Below are positions 43,968-52,817 of a stretch of 54,079 nucleotides of DNA, in pieces. This DNA comes from Promethearchaeia archaeon. Lineage in GTDB: Archaea; Asgardarchaeota; Lokiarchaeia; Sigyniarchaeales; SOKP01. Below the pieces are notes generated by a model. The model ran no database searches and was not told the origin of the DNA. It worked only from the letters and a program-made list of their open reading frames with translations. A program made the position numbers and the translations under genes. The first letter of the stretch is position 1, and each line of letters starts with the position of its first letter. The stretch spans positions 1 to 54,079 of the forward strand of contig JAHQWL010000025.1 of assembly GCA_029856155.1 (NCBI GenBank), given 5' to 3'.

Positions 43968-44120
43968 TTATTCTCCTTTTAAAAGTAATTGATCTTCAGA
44001 AATAGTTCTCGCTTCTGGCAAATCTTTTCTAAGTTGTTTGTAATTCCTTGTTGTTAGTCCATATATTAAATGTGCTGGAGGAGAATTTAAACTATTAAAT
44101 CCAGGAATGTACATCACCAT
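43968..44120 (-). CDS. Candidate 50-aa small protein or gene remnant
   Basis: Frame from ATG 44120: MVMYIPGFNSLNSPPAHLIY then GLTTRNYKQLRKDLPEART and ending LLLKGE. The frame stays open further upstream, with a hydrophobic run ('SFVLLIQLIILLAG') just before and into the end of the AN1 gene, but without ATG, GTG or TTG there. It could be a small single-pass membrane protein with a rare start, or the 3' remnant of a lost gene. Confidence 0.3.
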   Translation of the reverse strand: MVMYIPGFNSLNSPPAHLIYGLTTRNYKQLRKDLPEARTISEDQLLLKGE

Positions 44121-44209
44121 TACGACATCTCTGTTTCTTTCCTCTTTGCCAGCAAGAAGGATGATAAGTTGTATTAACAGAACAAATGAATAATACCTTT
44201 TATTAGAAA

Positions 44210-44728
44210 TTAATTCCTTCCTTTCAAATTTTTGTTATGTCTCTTGATCAAATTTAATAATTCTTTACTTTTCTTTGGGAAATTATAAGAGATTATTTTT
44301 TCAGCAATTCTCTTTACATCGGGATCTTCATCTGAAAGAAGACAATTTTCAAGAACACTGTATGCTTTGTTGCTTTTAAGTTCTAAAACCTTAAATGCAA
44401 GAATACTAATCTTTCTAATTTCACTATTTTCACTATTTTCGATAAAATAATCTAATAAATCAATAGCTTCAGCTTTATTCATCGATTTAGTAGTAACATA
44501 TTCATATATTTTAGCTACTGTTAACTCTTTACTCACATATTCTAACGCATCTTCGTAAATTAAAGGTGTTATATCTCGAGAATTTGTATCAATTCCTTTT
44601 TTTCTTAAATCAAAAGCGCACTCATGATTTTCTGGTAACCTATGCTTATTACAAAATAGCATACCACAAAATTTACACCGGTATGGGATATCTTTTATTA
44701 AAATTTCACAATAATAGCACTTTGTCAA
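44210..44728 (-). CDS. AN1-type zinc finger protein with HEAT-like helices
   Basis: 172 aa. Residues 4-37 match the AN1 consensus exactly in spacing: C4-x2-C7-x10-C18-x2-C21-x4-C26-x2-H29-x5-H35-x-C37. The remainder (70-170) is helical and resembles two HEAT-like repeats ('NSEIRKISILAFKVLEL', 'DPDVKRIAEKIISY'). AN1 fingers in eukaryotes occur in stress and ubiquitin/proteasome-linked proteins (for example ZFAND and Cuz1) and are also known in archaea. A link to the ubiquitin-like protein at 30900 is possible but unproven. Confidence 0.8.
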   Translation of the reverse strand: MTKCYYCEILIKDIPYRCKFCGMLFCNKHRLPENHECAFDLRKKGIDTNSRDITPLIYEDALEYVSKELTVAKIYEYVTTKSMNKAEAIDLLDYFIENSENSEIRKISILAFKVLELKSNKAYSVLENCLLSDEDPDVKRIAEKIISYNFPKKSKELLNLIKRHNKNLKGRN

Positions 44729-44847
44729 ATTTTTTCTCTTTTAAAATAATAATAAATGGTCTATATTAATCATATAAATATAACAAAATCAAATATAAAT
44801 AATCAACAAAAATATTTCAACCTTTTTAAACTAATTAGTCTGAGAAG

Positions 44848-47253
44848 TTATAGATTATGTTCCAATCTATCAATAATGTCATTTTGAATTGGCGCTCCAA
44901 GATCGATAAAAGTAGCGTTATAACCTCCAACTTTTACAATTAAATCAGGATATTTTTTGGGATTCTTCTGAGCATCCTTAAGTGTTTCAGTTGAAACTGC
45001 TGTTGGTTGTACCTGCATCCCTCCGTTGGCAAAATATCCCTGCAAAAGATAATAAAACTTTTCTATATTTTCCTCACTCATAAGGTTTTGTGGATGAATT
45101 CGAATATTTAATGCAATACCATTGGTAGCATAACAATAATCCAGTTTCGCTACTGAATTTAAAATCGCGGTAAGGCCTTCTTTTTCGACGTTATTTACAG
45201 GAGACAAACTGTTTGAGATTGCTTCCATTGCTTTTCTCCCATCTGCTGTTGGTTGTGTAAAGAATCCTTCCATAACATGAATTCCCATAGAATATGCTCC
45301 AGCACTATATCGTCCACCTCTAATTGGTTTATACTTTACAACTTCCATACAAAATAATTCCCATAGTTCATTTGCAAAGGAATCTATTTCTTCATTATCA
45401 TTTCCCCATTTCTCATATTTATTTTTTAATCTTTGGCGAAGTGTTTCTTGTCCTTCAAAATTGGAGTTTAATATCTTAATAAGCTCTGGTAGAGTCATTA
45501 AATCTTCTTCATAAACAACTTTTTTGATATTGTATAATGAATCAACTAATGTTGCAAAACCATAAGCCGTAATAGAAGAAAAATTATATTTACAGCCTCC
45601 ACATACATAATCTATTCCATTTTCCATACATCCCTCTAAACTTGCTGAAATGAATGGATGTTGCATAAATTTAATTGCTTCCTCATCTCCTATTTGTGCG
45701 ATTTTTACTGATTTTTCAATATTAAATTGCATTTGCTTTTTAAAAGCATTAAAGAATTTATCATAAGTAGTAAAAGTAGTTGGATCTCCTGTTTGTAAAC
45801 CATCAACCATTTTCGACAGATTACTATAACCATTGTTCAAAACTAATTCCAGAATGCCTGGTAAGTTCATAAACATGCGACCAGTAGCTGCAAAGCTATT
45901 GCCTTGACCAGAGGGTTCTACACATCCTATAATAACATAATTTCGAGCATCTTCTAATGTATAACCAGCTTTTACTAAAGCAGGAATATGTACATCATCA
46001 TTATAAAATGCAATACCTGAAGTTGATCTGAAAACTTTAATTGCTGCTTTTATAAATTCTTTTGGTGTATCTTTATGAATTCTTACAGATAGATCTGTTG
46101 TAAATACTTTTAAGTTTTTATAAGCTTCGAGGAAGAGATAAGAGAGTTCATTTGTAGCATCTCGACCGTTAATATCCATGCCTGATATTGTAATTGTTTG
46201 AGTATTTTGACCGAGAGCATTAGCAACCATTGTAAAATCCGTTGGTAATAGAGTTAAATTCCAAGTTAATTTTAAATTTAATTCTTCTATTAATTCTAAA
46301 GCAAATTTGCTTGTTAAATTATGTGATGACATATCCTTTTGATAGTATGGCCACAAAAGTTGATCTAGCCGGCCTAAAGCAAGAACACTACGTTGATATA
46401 TAATATTTGTTATATTTTGTGAAAACCATATGTGTTGTATAGCTTCATAGAAAGTATTTGGAGGGTTTTCAGTGAATTTTTGCATCATCTTACTAATAAC
46501 TTCTAGTTCAACTTTTCTAGCATTGTTTGTTTCATTTTTAGCTAGATTTGACGCCAGATTCGAATATCTTTTAGAAAATTCTATTGCGGCATTATAGTAA
46601 ATTTTGATAGCTTCATAAAAATTGTATTTATCTTGAAAATTATCATCCTTTTTATTGAGTTGTTTTTGATAGAATTCTGCTTCTTCAATAATACCTTTAT
46701 ATCCTAATTTCAAAAGCTTTTCGTATCCCGCGCATATGTGACCTTCAGTTGCTCCTTGATGTATGGCAATATTAGGTGCTAGTGATTCAATCTTTCCTGT
46801 TCCTGTAATTAATCCTTCTGTTAAGAGTCTTTTATTAATTTTATCAGCAACCAGAGATTTTCCTTTCCAGAAAGGAATCAACTCTAAAAGCTCATCACGT
46901 TCATCATCTTCAATAAAAAAAGGTTGTAGTTGTCTTCTCGCTAATTTTTTGTACATACTTGGTTTATCTAAACTATTATCATATCTAAGTAAATCTAGGT
47001 TAATTTTTTCACCTAAATTTTTGCTGGTTTCATTCCCTACTAGTAATTCATCATTCCTGATGAAAATTGTCATGTACTTTAGAGTATGAGCTATAGCTTT
47101 TGCTCTTTTTATAATTTCTGGATCATTAGGATATTTTTTATAAATCTCAGTAAAATATCTCATACGTTCTATGCATAATTCATACTTGCTTGAAAGGAGG
47201 TTATTTTTTAACTTTTGAGTTCTCCCAGATGATCTGTTAGTTATTGAAATCAT
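44848..47253 (-). CDS. Glycyl radical enzyme (pyruvate formate-lyase superfamily, dehydratase-like)
   Basis: 801 aa, typical length. The active-site loop is 'GCVEPSGQG' with catalytic Cys444 and Glu446; the Cys-x-Glu form is found in glycyl radical dehydratases and C-N lyases (glycerol/propanediol dehydratase, choline lyase, hydroxyproline dehydratase) rather than PFL, which has Cys-Cys. The C-terminal radical site is 'VKVGGYNATF' with Gly777. Substrate cannot be fixed from this. An extra Cys-rich 'CMENGIDYVCGGCKYNF' precedes the C-terminal third. No dedicated activase with ferredoxin domain is adjacent. It is divergent from the crotonase cluster. Confidence 0.88.
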   Translation of the reverse strand: MISITNRSSGRTQKLKNNLLSSKYELCIERMRYFTEIYKKYPNDPEIIKRAKAIAHTLKYMTIFIRNDELLVGNETSKNLGEKINLDLLRYDNSLDKPSMYKKLARRQLQPFFIEDDERDELLELIPFWKGKSLVADKINKRLLTEGLITGTGKIESLAPNIAIHQGATEGHICAGYEKLLKLGYKGIIEEAEFYQKQLNKKDDNFQDKYNFYEAIKIYYNAAIEFSKRYSNLASNLAKNETNNARKVELEVISKMMQKFTENPPNTFYEAIQHIWFSQNITNIIYQRSVLALGRLDQLLWPYYQKDMSSHNLTSKFALELIEELNLKLTWNLTLLPTDFTMVANALGQNTQTITISGMDINGRDATNELSYLFLEAYKNLKVFTTDLSVRIHKDTPKEFIKAAIKVFRSTSGIAFYNDDVHIPALVKAGYTLEDARNYVIIGCVEPSGQGNSFAATGRMFMNLPGILELVLNNGYSNLSKMVDGLQTGDPTTFTTYDKFFNAFKKQMQFNIEKSVKIAQIGDEEAIKFMQHPFISASLEGCMENGIDYVCGGCKYNFSSITAYGFATLVDSLYNIKKVVYEEDLMTLPELIKILNSNFEGQETLRQRLKNKYEKWGNDNEEIDSFANELWELFCMEVVKYKPIRGGRYSAGAYSMGIHVMEGFFTQPTADGRKAMEAISNSLSPVNNVEKEGLTAILNSVAKLDYCYATNGIALNIRIHPQNLMSEENIEKFYYLLQGYFANGGMQVQPTAVSTETLKDAQKNPKKYPDLIVKVGGYNATFIDLGAPIQNDIIDRLEHNL

Positions 47254-47396
47254 TATTTAATTTTGAATTAAGAATATTAGGTTAAATATGTTTATTTAAT
47301 CATTAAATATTAAATTACTTTTTATGGATTTTTAAGTTAATTAACCTTATGTAATATATCTAAATAAGATTATTATATCCCATTGAGGTTTGAAAT

Positions 47397-48248
47397 TTGA
47401 AATTTGAGACAATAAAATTTGAATTGACAGAAGAGGGTATTGGAATTTTAACCTTAAATAGACCTGATAATTTAAATGCAATGTCATTCCAAATGTTTGA
47501 GGATTTGCATAAATTATTTGATAGTTTAATGATAAATTTGGATTGTAGAGTTCTGATTTTAAAAGGGGAAGGTAGAGCTTTCTGTGCAGGTTTAGATTTG
47601 AAAGAAGTAAATCTATTAAATATGAAGAAAAAACCGGATGATTATAAAAAATTTTATTATCTAAATATTCCCGAAGTACTAAAAAACAGAATGTATTTCC
47701 AATGGCGTCTTAGTCAAGTCATAATAAAGATGAGGAAAATAAGCCAGCCTATTATAGCCATAGTTCATGGATCTGCTGCAGGAGGGGGTTTTGCTCTTAC
47801 ATTAGCCTCAGATATTCGAATTGCTGGTGAAAAGGCACGATTTAATAATGCTTTCATCAAATTGGGGCTCTCTGGGTCCGATGTAGGTACTAGCTATTTC
47901 CTTCCCCGACTTATTGGTATGTCTCGAGCGGCCGAAATATTATATACTGGTCGTTTTATAGATGCTGAGGAATCTGAAACAATAGGACTTGTTATTAAAG
48001 TAGTAAATGGGGATAAAGATAAGTTACTAGATGAAGCACTTAAAATAGCAGAAAATCTACTTACTAAGAGTCCTTTAGGGCTACGAATGACAAAAGAAGC
48101 AATTAACATTTCACTAGATTCCCCTAGCTTAGAAACCATTATTCAATTAGAAAATCGAACGCAAACTCTATGTGGATCATCAATAGATATTAAAGAAGGC
48201 GTATCTGCTTTCTTTGAAAAAAGAAAACCAAAATATCCTTTGCTTTAA
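47397..48248 (+). CDS. Enoyl-CoA hydratase/isomerase (crotonase) family, tandem copy 1
   Basis: 283 aa from TTG 47397. Paralogues 2 and 3 begin alike (ME/MKYETI.FE), and GAGG lies nine bases upstream, which supports this start. CoA/oxyanion-hole motifs: 'AFCAGLDL' (61-68) and 'GSAAGGGFALTLASDIRIAG' (125-144). The two catalytic glutamates of classical enoyl-CoA hydratase (positions 144/164 in rat) are not Glu here. Instead Asp162 ('GLSGSDVGTSYFLPRLIG') stands where dienoyl-CoA isomerase and 4-chlorobenzoyl-CoA dehalogenase have their catalytic Asp. So it is more likely an isomerase, decarboxylase or hydrolase than a hydratase. First of three tandem genes. Confidence 0.85.
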   Translation: MKFETIKFELTEEGIGILTLNRPDNLNAMSFQMFEDLHKLFDSLMINLDCRVLILKGEGRAFCAGLDLKEVNLLNMKKKPDDYKKFYYLNIPEVLKNRMYFQWRLSQVIIKMRKISQPIIAIVHGSAAGGGFALTLASDIRIAGEKARFNNAFIKLGLSGSDVGTSYFLPRLIGMSRAAEILYTGRFIDAEESETIGLVIKVVNGDKDKLLDEALKIAENLLTKSPLGLRMTKEAINISLDSPSLETIIQLENRTQTLCGSSIDIKEGVSAFFEKRKPKYPLL

Positions 48249-48290
48249 AAATTGTAAAATTAGATTAGAAAACTAAAATAAATTTAAAAA

Positions 48291-49160
48291 ATGATGAAAA
48301 TGGAATTCGAAACTATTAATTTTGAATTGAGAGAAGATGGTATTGGAATTTTAACCCTAAACCGTCCGGATAAATTGAATGCTTTGAATTTTCAAATGAT
48401 TGAAGATTTGCATTCAGTTTTTGATGAGTTAATGATTAATTTAGATTGTCGTGTGCTTATTTTAAAAGCTGAAGGCAAAGCTTTTTGTGCAGGATTAGAC
48501 CTAAGAGAATCCACAGTCCTTCAGTCGAAAAAAAAGCCAGAGGAACTCAAAAAGAAGTTTTTCTTCATGAGAGCCCCAGATAAAGATACTATTAAAGCAA
48601 AAATTTACGCACAAGGCAGGGCTAGTCATTTAATTATTAAAATGAGGAAAATTAGTCAGCCAATAATTGTTATTATCCAAGGTCCAGCAACGGGAGCTGG
48701 TTTTACTCTATGTTTGGCAGCAGATATAAGAATTGCAGGAGAAAATGCAAAATTGGCAAATTCATTCATTAATATTGGATTTTCAGGTTCTGATTTAGCA
48801 AGTAGTTATCATTTACCTCGCTTAATTGGTATGTCTCGAGCCGCTGAGATATTATATACAGGGCGTTTTGTGGATGCTAAAGAAGCAGAAGAAATTGGGC
48901 TTATCCTAAAAGTTATAGAAAGTGACGAGATTAAATTATTCGATGCTGCAATTTCAATTGCCGAAAATTTACTTACTAAAAGTCCACTTGGTCTTAGAAT
49001 GACCAAGGAAGCTATTAATATTTCACTTGATTCACCTAGTCTTGACACAATAATGCAAATAGAAAATCGTTCACAGATGCTTTGTTCAACTTCTATGGAT
49101 TTATTGGAGGGAATTAATGCATTTTTTGAAAAGAGAAAACCACATTATCCAAAATCATGA
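48291..49160 (+). CDS. Enoyl-CoA hydratase/isomerase (crotonase) family, tandem copy 2
   Basis: 289 aa, 43 bases after copy 1. 'AFCAGLDL' (65-72), 'GPATGAGFTLCLAADIRIAG' and 'NIGFSGSDLASSYHLPRLIG' with Asp168 at the same place as Asp162 in copies 1 and 3. It has 'TGAG' where copies 1 and 3 have 'AGGG' in the oxyanion-hole loop, and a slightly longer charged insert after residue 80 ('KKKPEELKKKFFFMRAPDKD'). Met4 is an alternative start. Both classical hydratase glutamates are again missing. Confidence 0.85.
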   Translation: MMKMEFETINFELREDGIGILTLNRPDKLNALNFQMIEDLHSVFDELMINLDCRVLILKAEGKAFCAGLDLRESTVLQSKKKPEELKKKFFFMRAPDKDTIKAKIYAQGRASHLIIKMRKISQPIIVIIQGPATGAGFTLCLAADIRIAGENAKLANSFINIGFSGSDLASSYHLPRLIGMSRAAEILYTGRFVDAKEAEEIGLILKVIESDEIKLFDAAISIAENLLTKSPLGLRMTKEAINISLDSPSLDTIMQIENRSQMLCSTSMDLLEGINAFFEKRKPHYPKS

Positions 49161-49185
49161 ATAACTGAAAAAAGGGTGAATATAT

Positions 49186-50031
49186 ATGAAATATGAAACG
49201 ATCAAATTTGAAATGCGAGAAAATGGCATAGCAATTCTAACCTTAAACAGACCTGAAAAATTGAATGCAATCTCATTTCAAATGGAAGAAGAACTCCATC
49301 AAGTATTAGATGAATTAATGGTGAATTTAGATTGTCGAGTATTGATTATACGAGGGGAAGGAAGAGCTTTTTCAGCAGGAACAGATTTACAAGAAGGTCT
49401 AATCTTGAATTCGAAAAAAAATCCAGAAGGATATGAAAAATTTTATTTCTTGAATACATCAGAGCCCCTAAAAAAATCATTTTATCATCAACAGCATATA
49501 ACTCAAATCATCATGAAAATGAGAAAAATTCCACAGCCAATCATAGCTGCTCTTCATGGTGCAGTAGCGGGAGGTGGATTTGGATTTGCATTGGCTTCTG
49601 ATATTAGAATTGCTAGCCAAGATGTTAATTTTATAAACGCTTCCATTAATATTGGTTTAACCGGTGCGGATATGGGAAGTAGTTACTTTCTTCCTCGTCT
49701 TGTTAGTCTTTCAAGGGCTGCTGAAATAATCTATAGCGGGAGGGCTGTATCTGGAAAAGAAGCTGAGAAGATTGGATTTATTCTAAAAGTAGTAGATAAA
49801 GAAAGATTATTAGACGAGGCATTTAAATTAGCTGAAGAATTATTAACTAAAAGTCCTTTAGGTTTGCGTATGACAAAAGAAGCCCTTAATTTATCACTAG
49901 ATTCTCCAAGCTTAAACAATATATTACAATTTGAAAATAGTTCGATTGTTATAAGTTTCTCATCTAAAGATGTAAATGAGGCGGCAAGTGCCTTCTTTGG
50001 AAAAAGAAATCCTAAATATGGATTAAGATAA
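49186..50031 (+). CDS. Enoyl-CoA hydratase/isomerase (crotonase) family, tandem copy 3
   Basis: 281 aa, 25 bases after copy 2, with AAAGGGTG nine bases before the ATG. 'AFSAGTDL' (61-68; Cys replaced by Ser, Leu by Thr), 'GAVAGGGFGFALASDIRIAS' and 'NIGLTGADMGSSYFLPRLVS' with Asp162. The C-terminal CoA-proximal part is 'LLTKSPLGLRMTKEALNLSLDSPSL', nearly as in the other two. The three may form hetero-oligomers or act on different acyl-CoA substrates. Confidence 0.85.
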   Translation: MKYETIKFEMRENGIAILTLNRPEKLNAISFQMEEELHQVLDELMVNLDCRVLIIRGEGRAFSAGTDLQEGLILNSKKNPEGYEKFYFLNTSEPLKKSFYHQQHITQIIMKMRKIPQPIIAALHGAVAGGGFGFALASDIRIASQDVNFINASINIGLTGADMGSSYFLPRLVSLSRAAEIIYSGRAVSGKEAEKIGFILKVVDKERLLDEAFKLAEELLTKSPLGLRMTKEALNLSLDSPSLNNILQFENSSIVISFSSKDVNEAASAFFGKRNPKYGLR

Positions 50032-50117
50032 TTAAACAATCTTAAAGAATACTTTAATGTGGAATATAACAAAAGAAATTTTAATTTTTAAATAATAATA
50101 ATTATGGCGATTATTAT

Positions 50118-50633
50118 ATGGAAAGTAAAAAAGTATCAGAATCAAGAGTCGAAATAGCACAAATTATGTATCCTGAACATGCAAATCCTGCAGGAAATGT
50201 TCACGGGGGTCATATTCTTAAGCTAGTAGATCAAGCCGCTGCGATAGCGGGAGCAAGACATACACATCGCAATGTAGTTACTGCTTCGGTAGATAGAATG
50301 GATTTTATATCTCCTGCTTTTATTGGTAATGTTATCTTCGCAAAAGCTTCAATTAATTATACTGGAAAGACATCCATGGAAACAGGTGTTAGAATAGAAG
50401 CAGAATGTTTGAAAACAGGAATCCATACACATATAGGCTCAGCATATCTTACTTTTGTTGCTCTTGGTGAAAATGATAAACCAACTGAAATTCCTCAAAT
50501 TATTCCAGAGACCGATGAAGAAAAACGTCGTTATGAAGATGCTAAAAAAAGGAGAGAATTAAGATTACAGCAAGCAAAAAAGCACCGAGTTGTAGTACAA
50601 CCATGTATAGTCAGATCTGAGAAATTAAAGTAA
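50118..50633 (+). CDS. Acyl-CoA thioesterase (hotdog fold, YciA/ACOT-like)
   Basis: 171 aa. 'HANPAGNVHGGHILKLVDQAAAIAGARH' contains the family's catalytic pair region (Asn24, Asp38), followed by 'VVTASVDRMDFISPAFIGN' and 'SMETGVRIEAECL'. The C-terminal tail is long and basic (about 140-171, 'RYEDAKKRRELRLQQAKKH'), unusual for the family and possibly a nucleic-acid or membrane contact. Hydrolyses acyl-CoA to free acid and CoA. It lies directly after the crotonase trio and probably belongs to the same acyl-CoA pathway. Confidence 0.88.
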   Translation: MESKKVSESRVEIAQIMYPEHANPAGNVHGGHILKLVDQAAAIAGARHTHRNVVTASVDRMDFISPAFIGNVIFAKASINYTGKTSMETGVRIEAECLKTGIHTHIGSAYLTFVALGENDKPTEIPQIIPETDEEKRRYEDAKKRRELRLQQAKKHRVVVQPCIVRSEKLK

Positions 50634-50736
50634 TTAACCAACTATTTTTTTAAAGAAAGTGCTGAAGATCACTAACAATAAACTATATTTTTTAATATTG
50701 AAATAATAATTATTTATATTTAAAAAGTGATTTATC

Positions 50737-52068
50737 ATGGAAGAAGTTAGAAAAAAGCCTAAATTGAAACGCAGAGTTTCCTTATTTGCACTTACTGCAT
50801 ATGGTGTAGGAAATGTTTTAGGAGCTGGGATATATGCATTAATAGGTGAAGTTGTGGGGATAACTGGAAACCTATCATGGTTATCATTTATATTAGCATC
50901 AATAACTGGTGCCTTGACTGGTTTGTCTTATGCTGAACTTTCTGCAATGTATCCTAAAAGCGCAGCTGAATTTGTGTATACAGAAGAAGCATTCAAAAAA
51001 CGAATTTTGTCATTTATTTTAGGATGGATAATCATTTTTTCAGGTATATTGTCGGCAGCTACGGTTGCTCTAGGTTTTGCTAATTATCTATCCAACTTAA
51101 TTGGCATAGCTTCAATCTTTTTGGTAATTGTATTCGCAGTTTTACTTGTTATCATTCTAAGTTTAATTAATTTTGTCGGTATAAAAACCTCAACCAGAGC
51201 TAACATTATATTTACACTAATCGAAGCTACGGGTTTGATTTTTATAATAATAATTGGTATTCCCTATTTCGGTTCGGTTAATTATTTTACGCTTCCTCCA
51301 GCATCAGCTCCTGTTGTAATTTTTTCTTCTGTTGCTCTAATATTTTTTGCGTACATCGGTTTTGAAGATATTGCTAATATTGCTGAGGAAGTTAAAGAAC
51401 CACATAAAAATCTACCTAAGGCTATCGTTTATTCAATAATAATAACCACAATCCTATATTGCCTTACAGCTATTTCAGTTGTTAGCATCTTGCCTTATAA
51501 TATAGTTGCCACTTCTGAAGCCCCCTTGAATAGTGTTGCTACAGAAGTATTAGGACCTGCAGGGGGTATTATTATGTCACTTATTGCATTATTTGCAACT
51601 GCCAACACAGTTCTTATTATGCTAATAGTTACTTCTCGTATGATGTATGGTATGGCAAGGGATAAAGCACTTCCAGAAGGTTTGAGTAAGATCTCACCTA
51701 AATTTAGAACGCCTATGCTATCCATATTAATTACCATGCTCTTTACTATAATTCCAATTTTCTTCGTTGATATTTCAATTATTGCACACGCAACAGTATT
51801 TGGGGTTCTTATTAATTTTATTTTGGTAAATGTTAGCCTAATAGCTTTAAGAAAAAATAAACCAGATGCGGAAAGACCATTTAAGCTTAAACCAAGTATA
51901 AAGTGGGTGCCTGTGATCGCATTATTAGGAGCGATTGTTTGTATTGCCTTATTATTTACTTTTGATTGGTTAATTATAATAATCCAATCGATAATAGTAC
52001 TCTGCGGAATTGCTGTGTTCTATGGTATGAAATCAAAAATCGAAACCAAAACAATTAAAAATCGTTAA
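50737..52068 (+). CDS. APC-family amino acid permease
   Basis: 443 aa, 12 membrane segments. The first, unwound helix carries 'GVGNVLGAGIYALIGEVVG', the substrate-binding GxG region of amino acid/polyamine/organocation carriers. 'LSYAELSAMYPKSAAEFVYTEEAF' and 'FFAYIGFEDIANIAEEVKEPHKNLPKAI' are also diagnostic. Probably takes up amino acids. The C-terminus overlaps the convergent radical SAM gene by 14 bases. Confidence 0.9.
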   Translation: MEEVRKKPKLKRRVSLFALTAYGVGNVLGAGIYALIGEVVGITGNLSWLSFILASITGALTGLSYAELSAMYPKSAAEFVYTEEAFKKRILSFILGWIIIFSGILSAATVALGFANYLSNLIGIASIFLVIVFAVLLVIILSLINFVGIKTSTRANIIFTLIEATGLIFIIIIGIPYFGSVNYFTLPPASAPVVIFSSVALIFFAYIGFEDIANIAEEVKEPHKNLPKAIVYSIIITTILYCLTAISVVSILPYNIVATSEAPLNSVATEVLGPAGGIIMSLIALFATANTVLIMLIVTSRMMYGMARDKALPEGLSKISPKFRTPMLSILITMLFTIIPIFFVDISIIAHATVFGVLINFILVNVSLIALRKNKPDAERPFKLKPSIKWVPVIALLGAIVCIALLFTFDWLIIIIQSIIVLCGIAVFYGMKSKIETKTIKNR

Positions 52069-52810
52069 CTTTTATATCATTAATATTACTATAACCGACT
52101 ACATTATCCCGAATAAATATACCAAAAGGAAATTTTGATGTTTTATAACGGTTAAGAATGTTTAGTAAAGTAATATGTTCAGGTATATAATAAATCTCTT
52201 TATATTTTTTTCCAACATTTTCTGAATATTGATATTGCTGTAAAACAAAATTTCCTCGAAAATGAGCTTTTTTAAGAAAGGCAATAATCTTATATATATC
52301 CTGAGGTTTCATTAAATTTCCAACATATGTTGTTCTTATTTCAAAATCGATCTCTTTTTGTTTATTCACAAGATTGATAGTCTGAATTACTAATTTAGGA
52401 TCAACTACACTCCCAGTGATCTGTTTAAGTTTTTGAGGTTTTAAAGGTCCTTTTAAATCTAAAGCAATCCTATTAATATAGGGAAAGAGTTGCTTTATAA
52501 TTTGTGGATTTGTGCCATTAGTGTCAATATTTATATATTTTCCAAGCTTTTTAATTTCTTTACATAAATCTAGTAAATCATTTTGAAGTGTGGGTTCTCC
52601 TCCACTTATACTTACTCCGCTTACTAATAAATTACTTTTAACATTATCAATTAATTCATTTATTCCAATTTCACGTCCAACATCCCTATTTAGTAAATGT
52701 TTATTATGACAAAATCCACAATTTAAATTACAACCAACTGTAAAAATAACCATTGCCGATTTTTGAGGAATATCCTTTGTTGAGATATCAATTATTCCTC
52801 CAACCCTCAT
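52055..52810 (-). CDS. Radical SAM protein, anaerobic ribonucleotide reductase activase (NrdG)-like
   Basis: 251 aa. N-terminal 'GGIIDISTKDIPQKSAMVIFTVGCNLNCGFCHN' holds the Cx3Cx2C cluster motif (Cys27, Cys31, Cys34), and 'SGVSISGGEPTLQ' the SAM-binding GGE region. It lacks the extra two-cluster ferredoxin insert found in most activases of glycyl radical dehydratases, so NrdG-like is the best match. NrdG installs the glycyl radical on class III ribonucleotide reductase. Because a glycyl radical enzyme lies 5 kb away and no NrdD is in the window, activation of that enzyme is an alternative. 7 bases after the PfkB kinase gene on the same strand. Confidence 0.8.
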   Translation of the reverse strand: MRVGGIIDISTKDIPQKSAMVIFTVGCNLNCGFCHNKHLLNRDVGREIGINELIDNVKSNLLVSGVSISGGEPTLQNDLLDLCKEIKKLGKYINIDTNGTNPQIIKQLFPYINRIALDLKGPLKPQKLKQITGSVVDPKLVIQTINLVNKQKEIDFEIRTTYVGNLMKPQDIYKIIAFLKKAHFRGNFVLQQYQYSENVGKKYKEIYYIPEHITLLNILNRYKTSKFPFGIFIRDNVVGYSNINDIKVNDF

Positions 52811-52817
52811 ATTAGAA

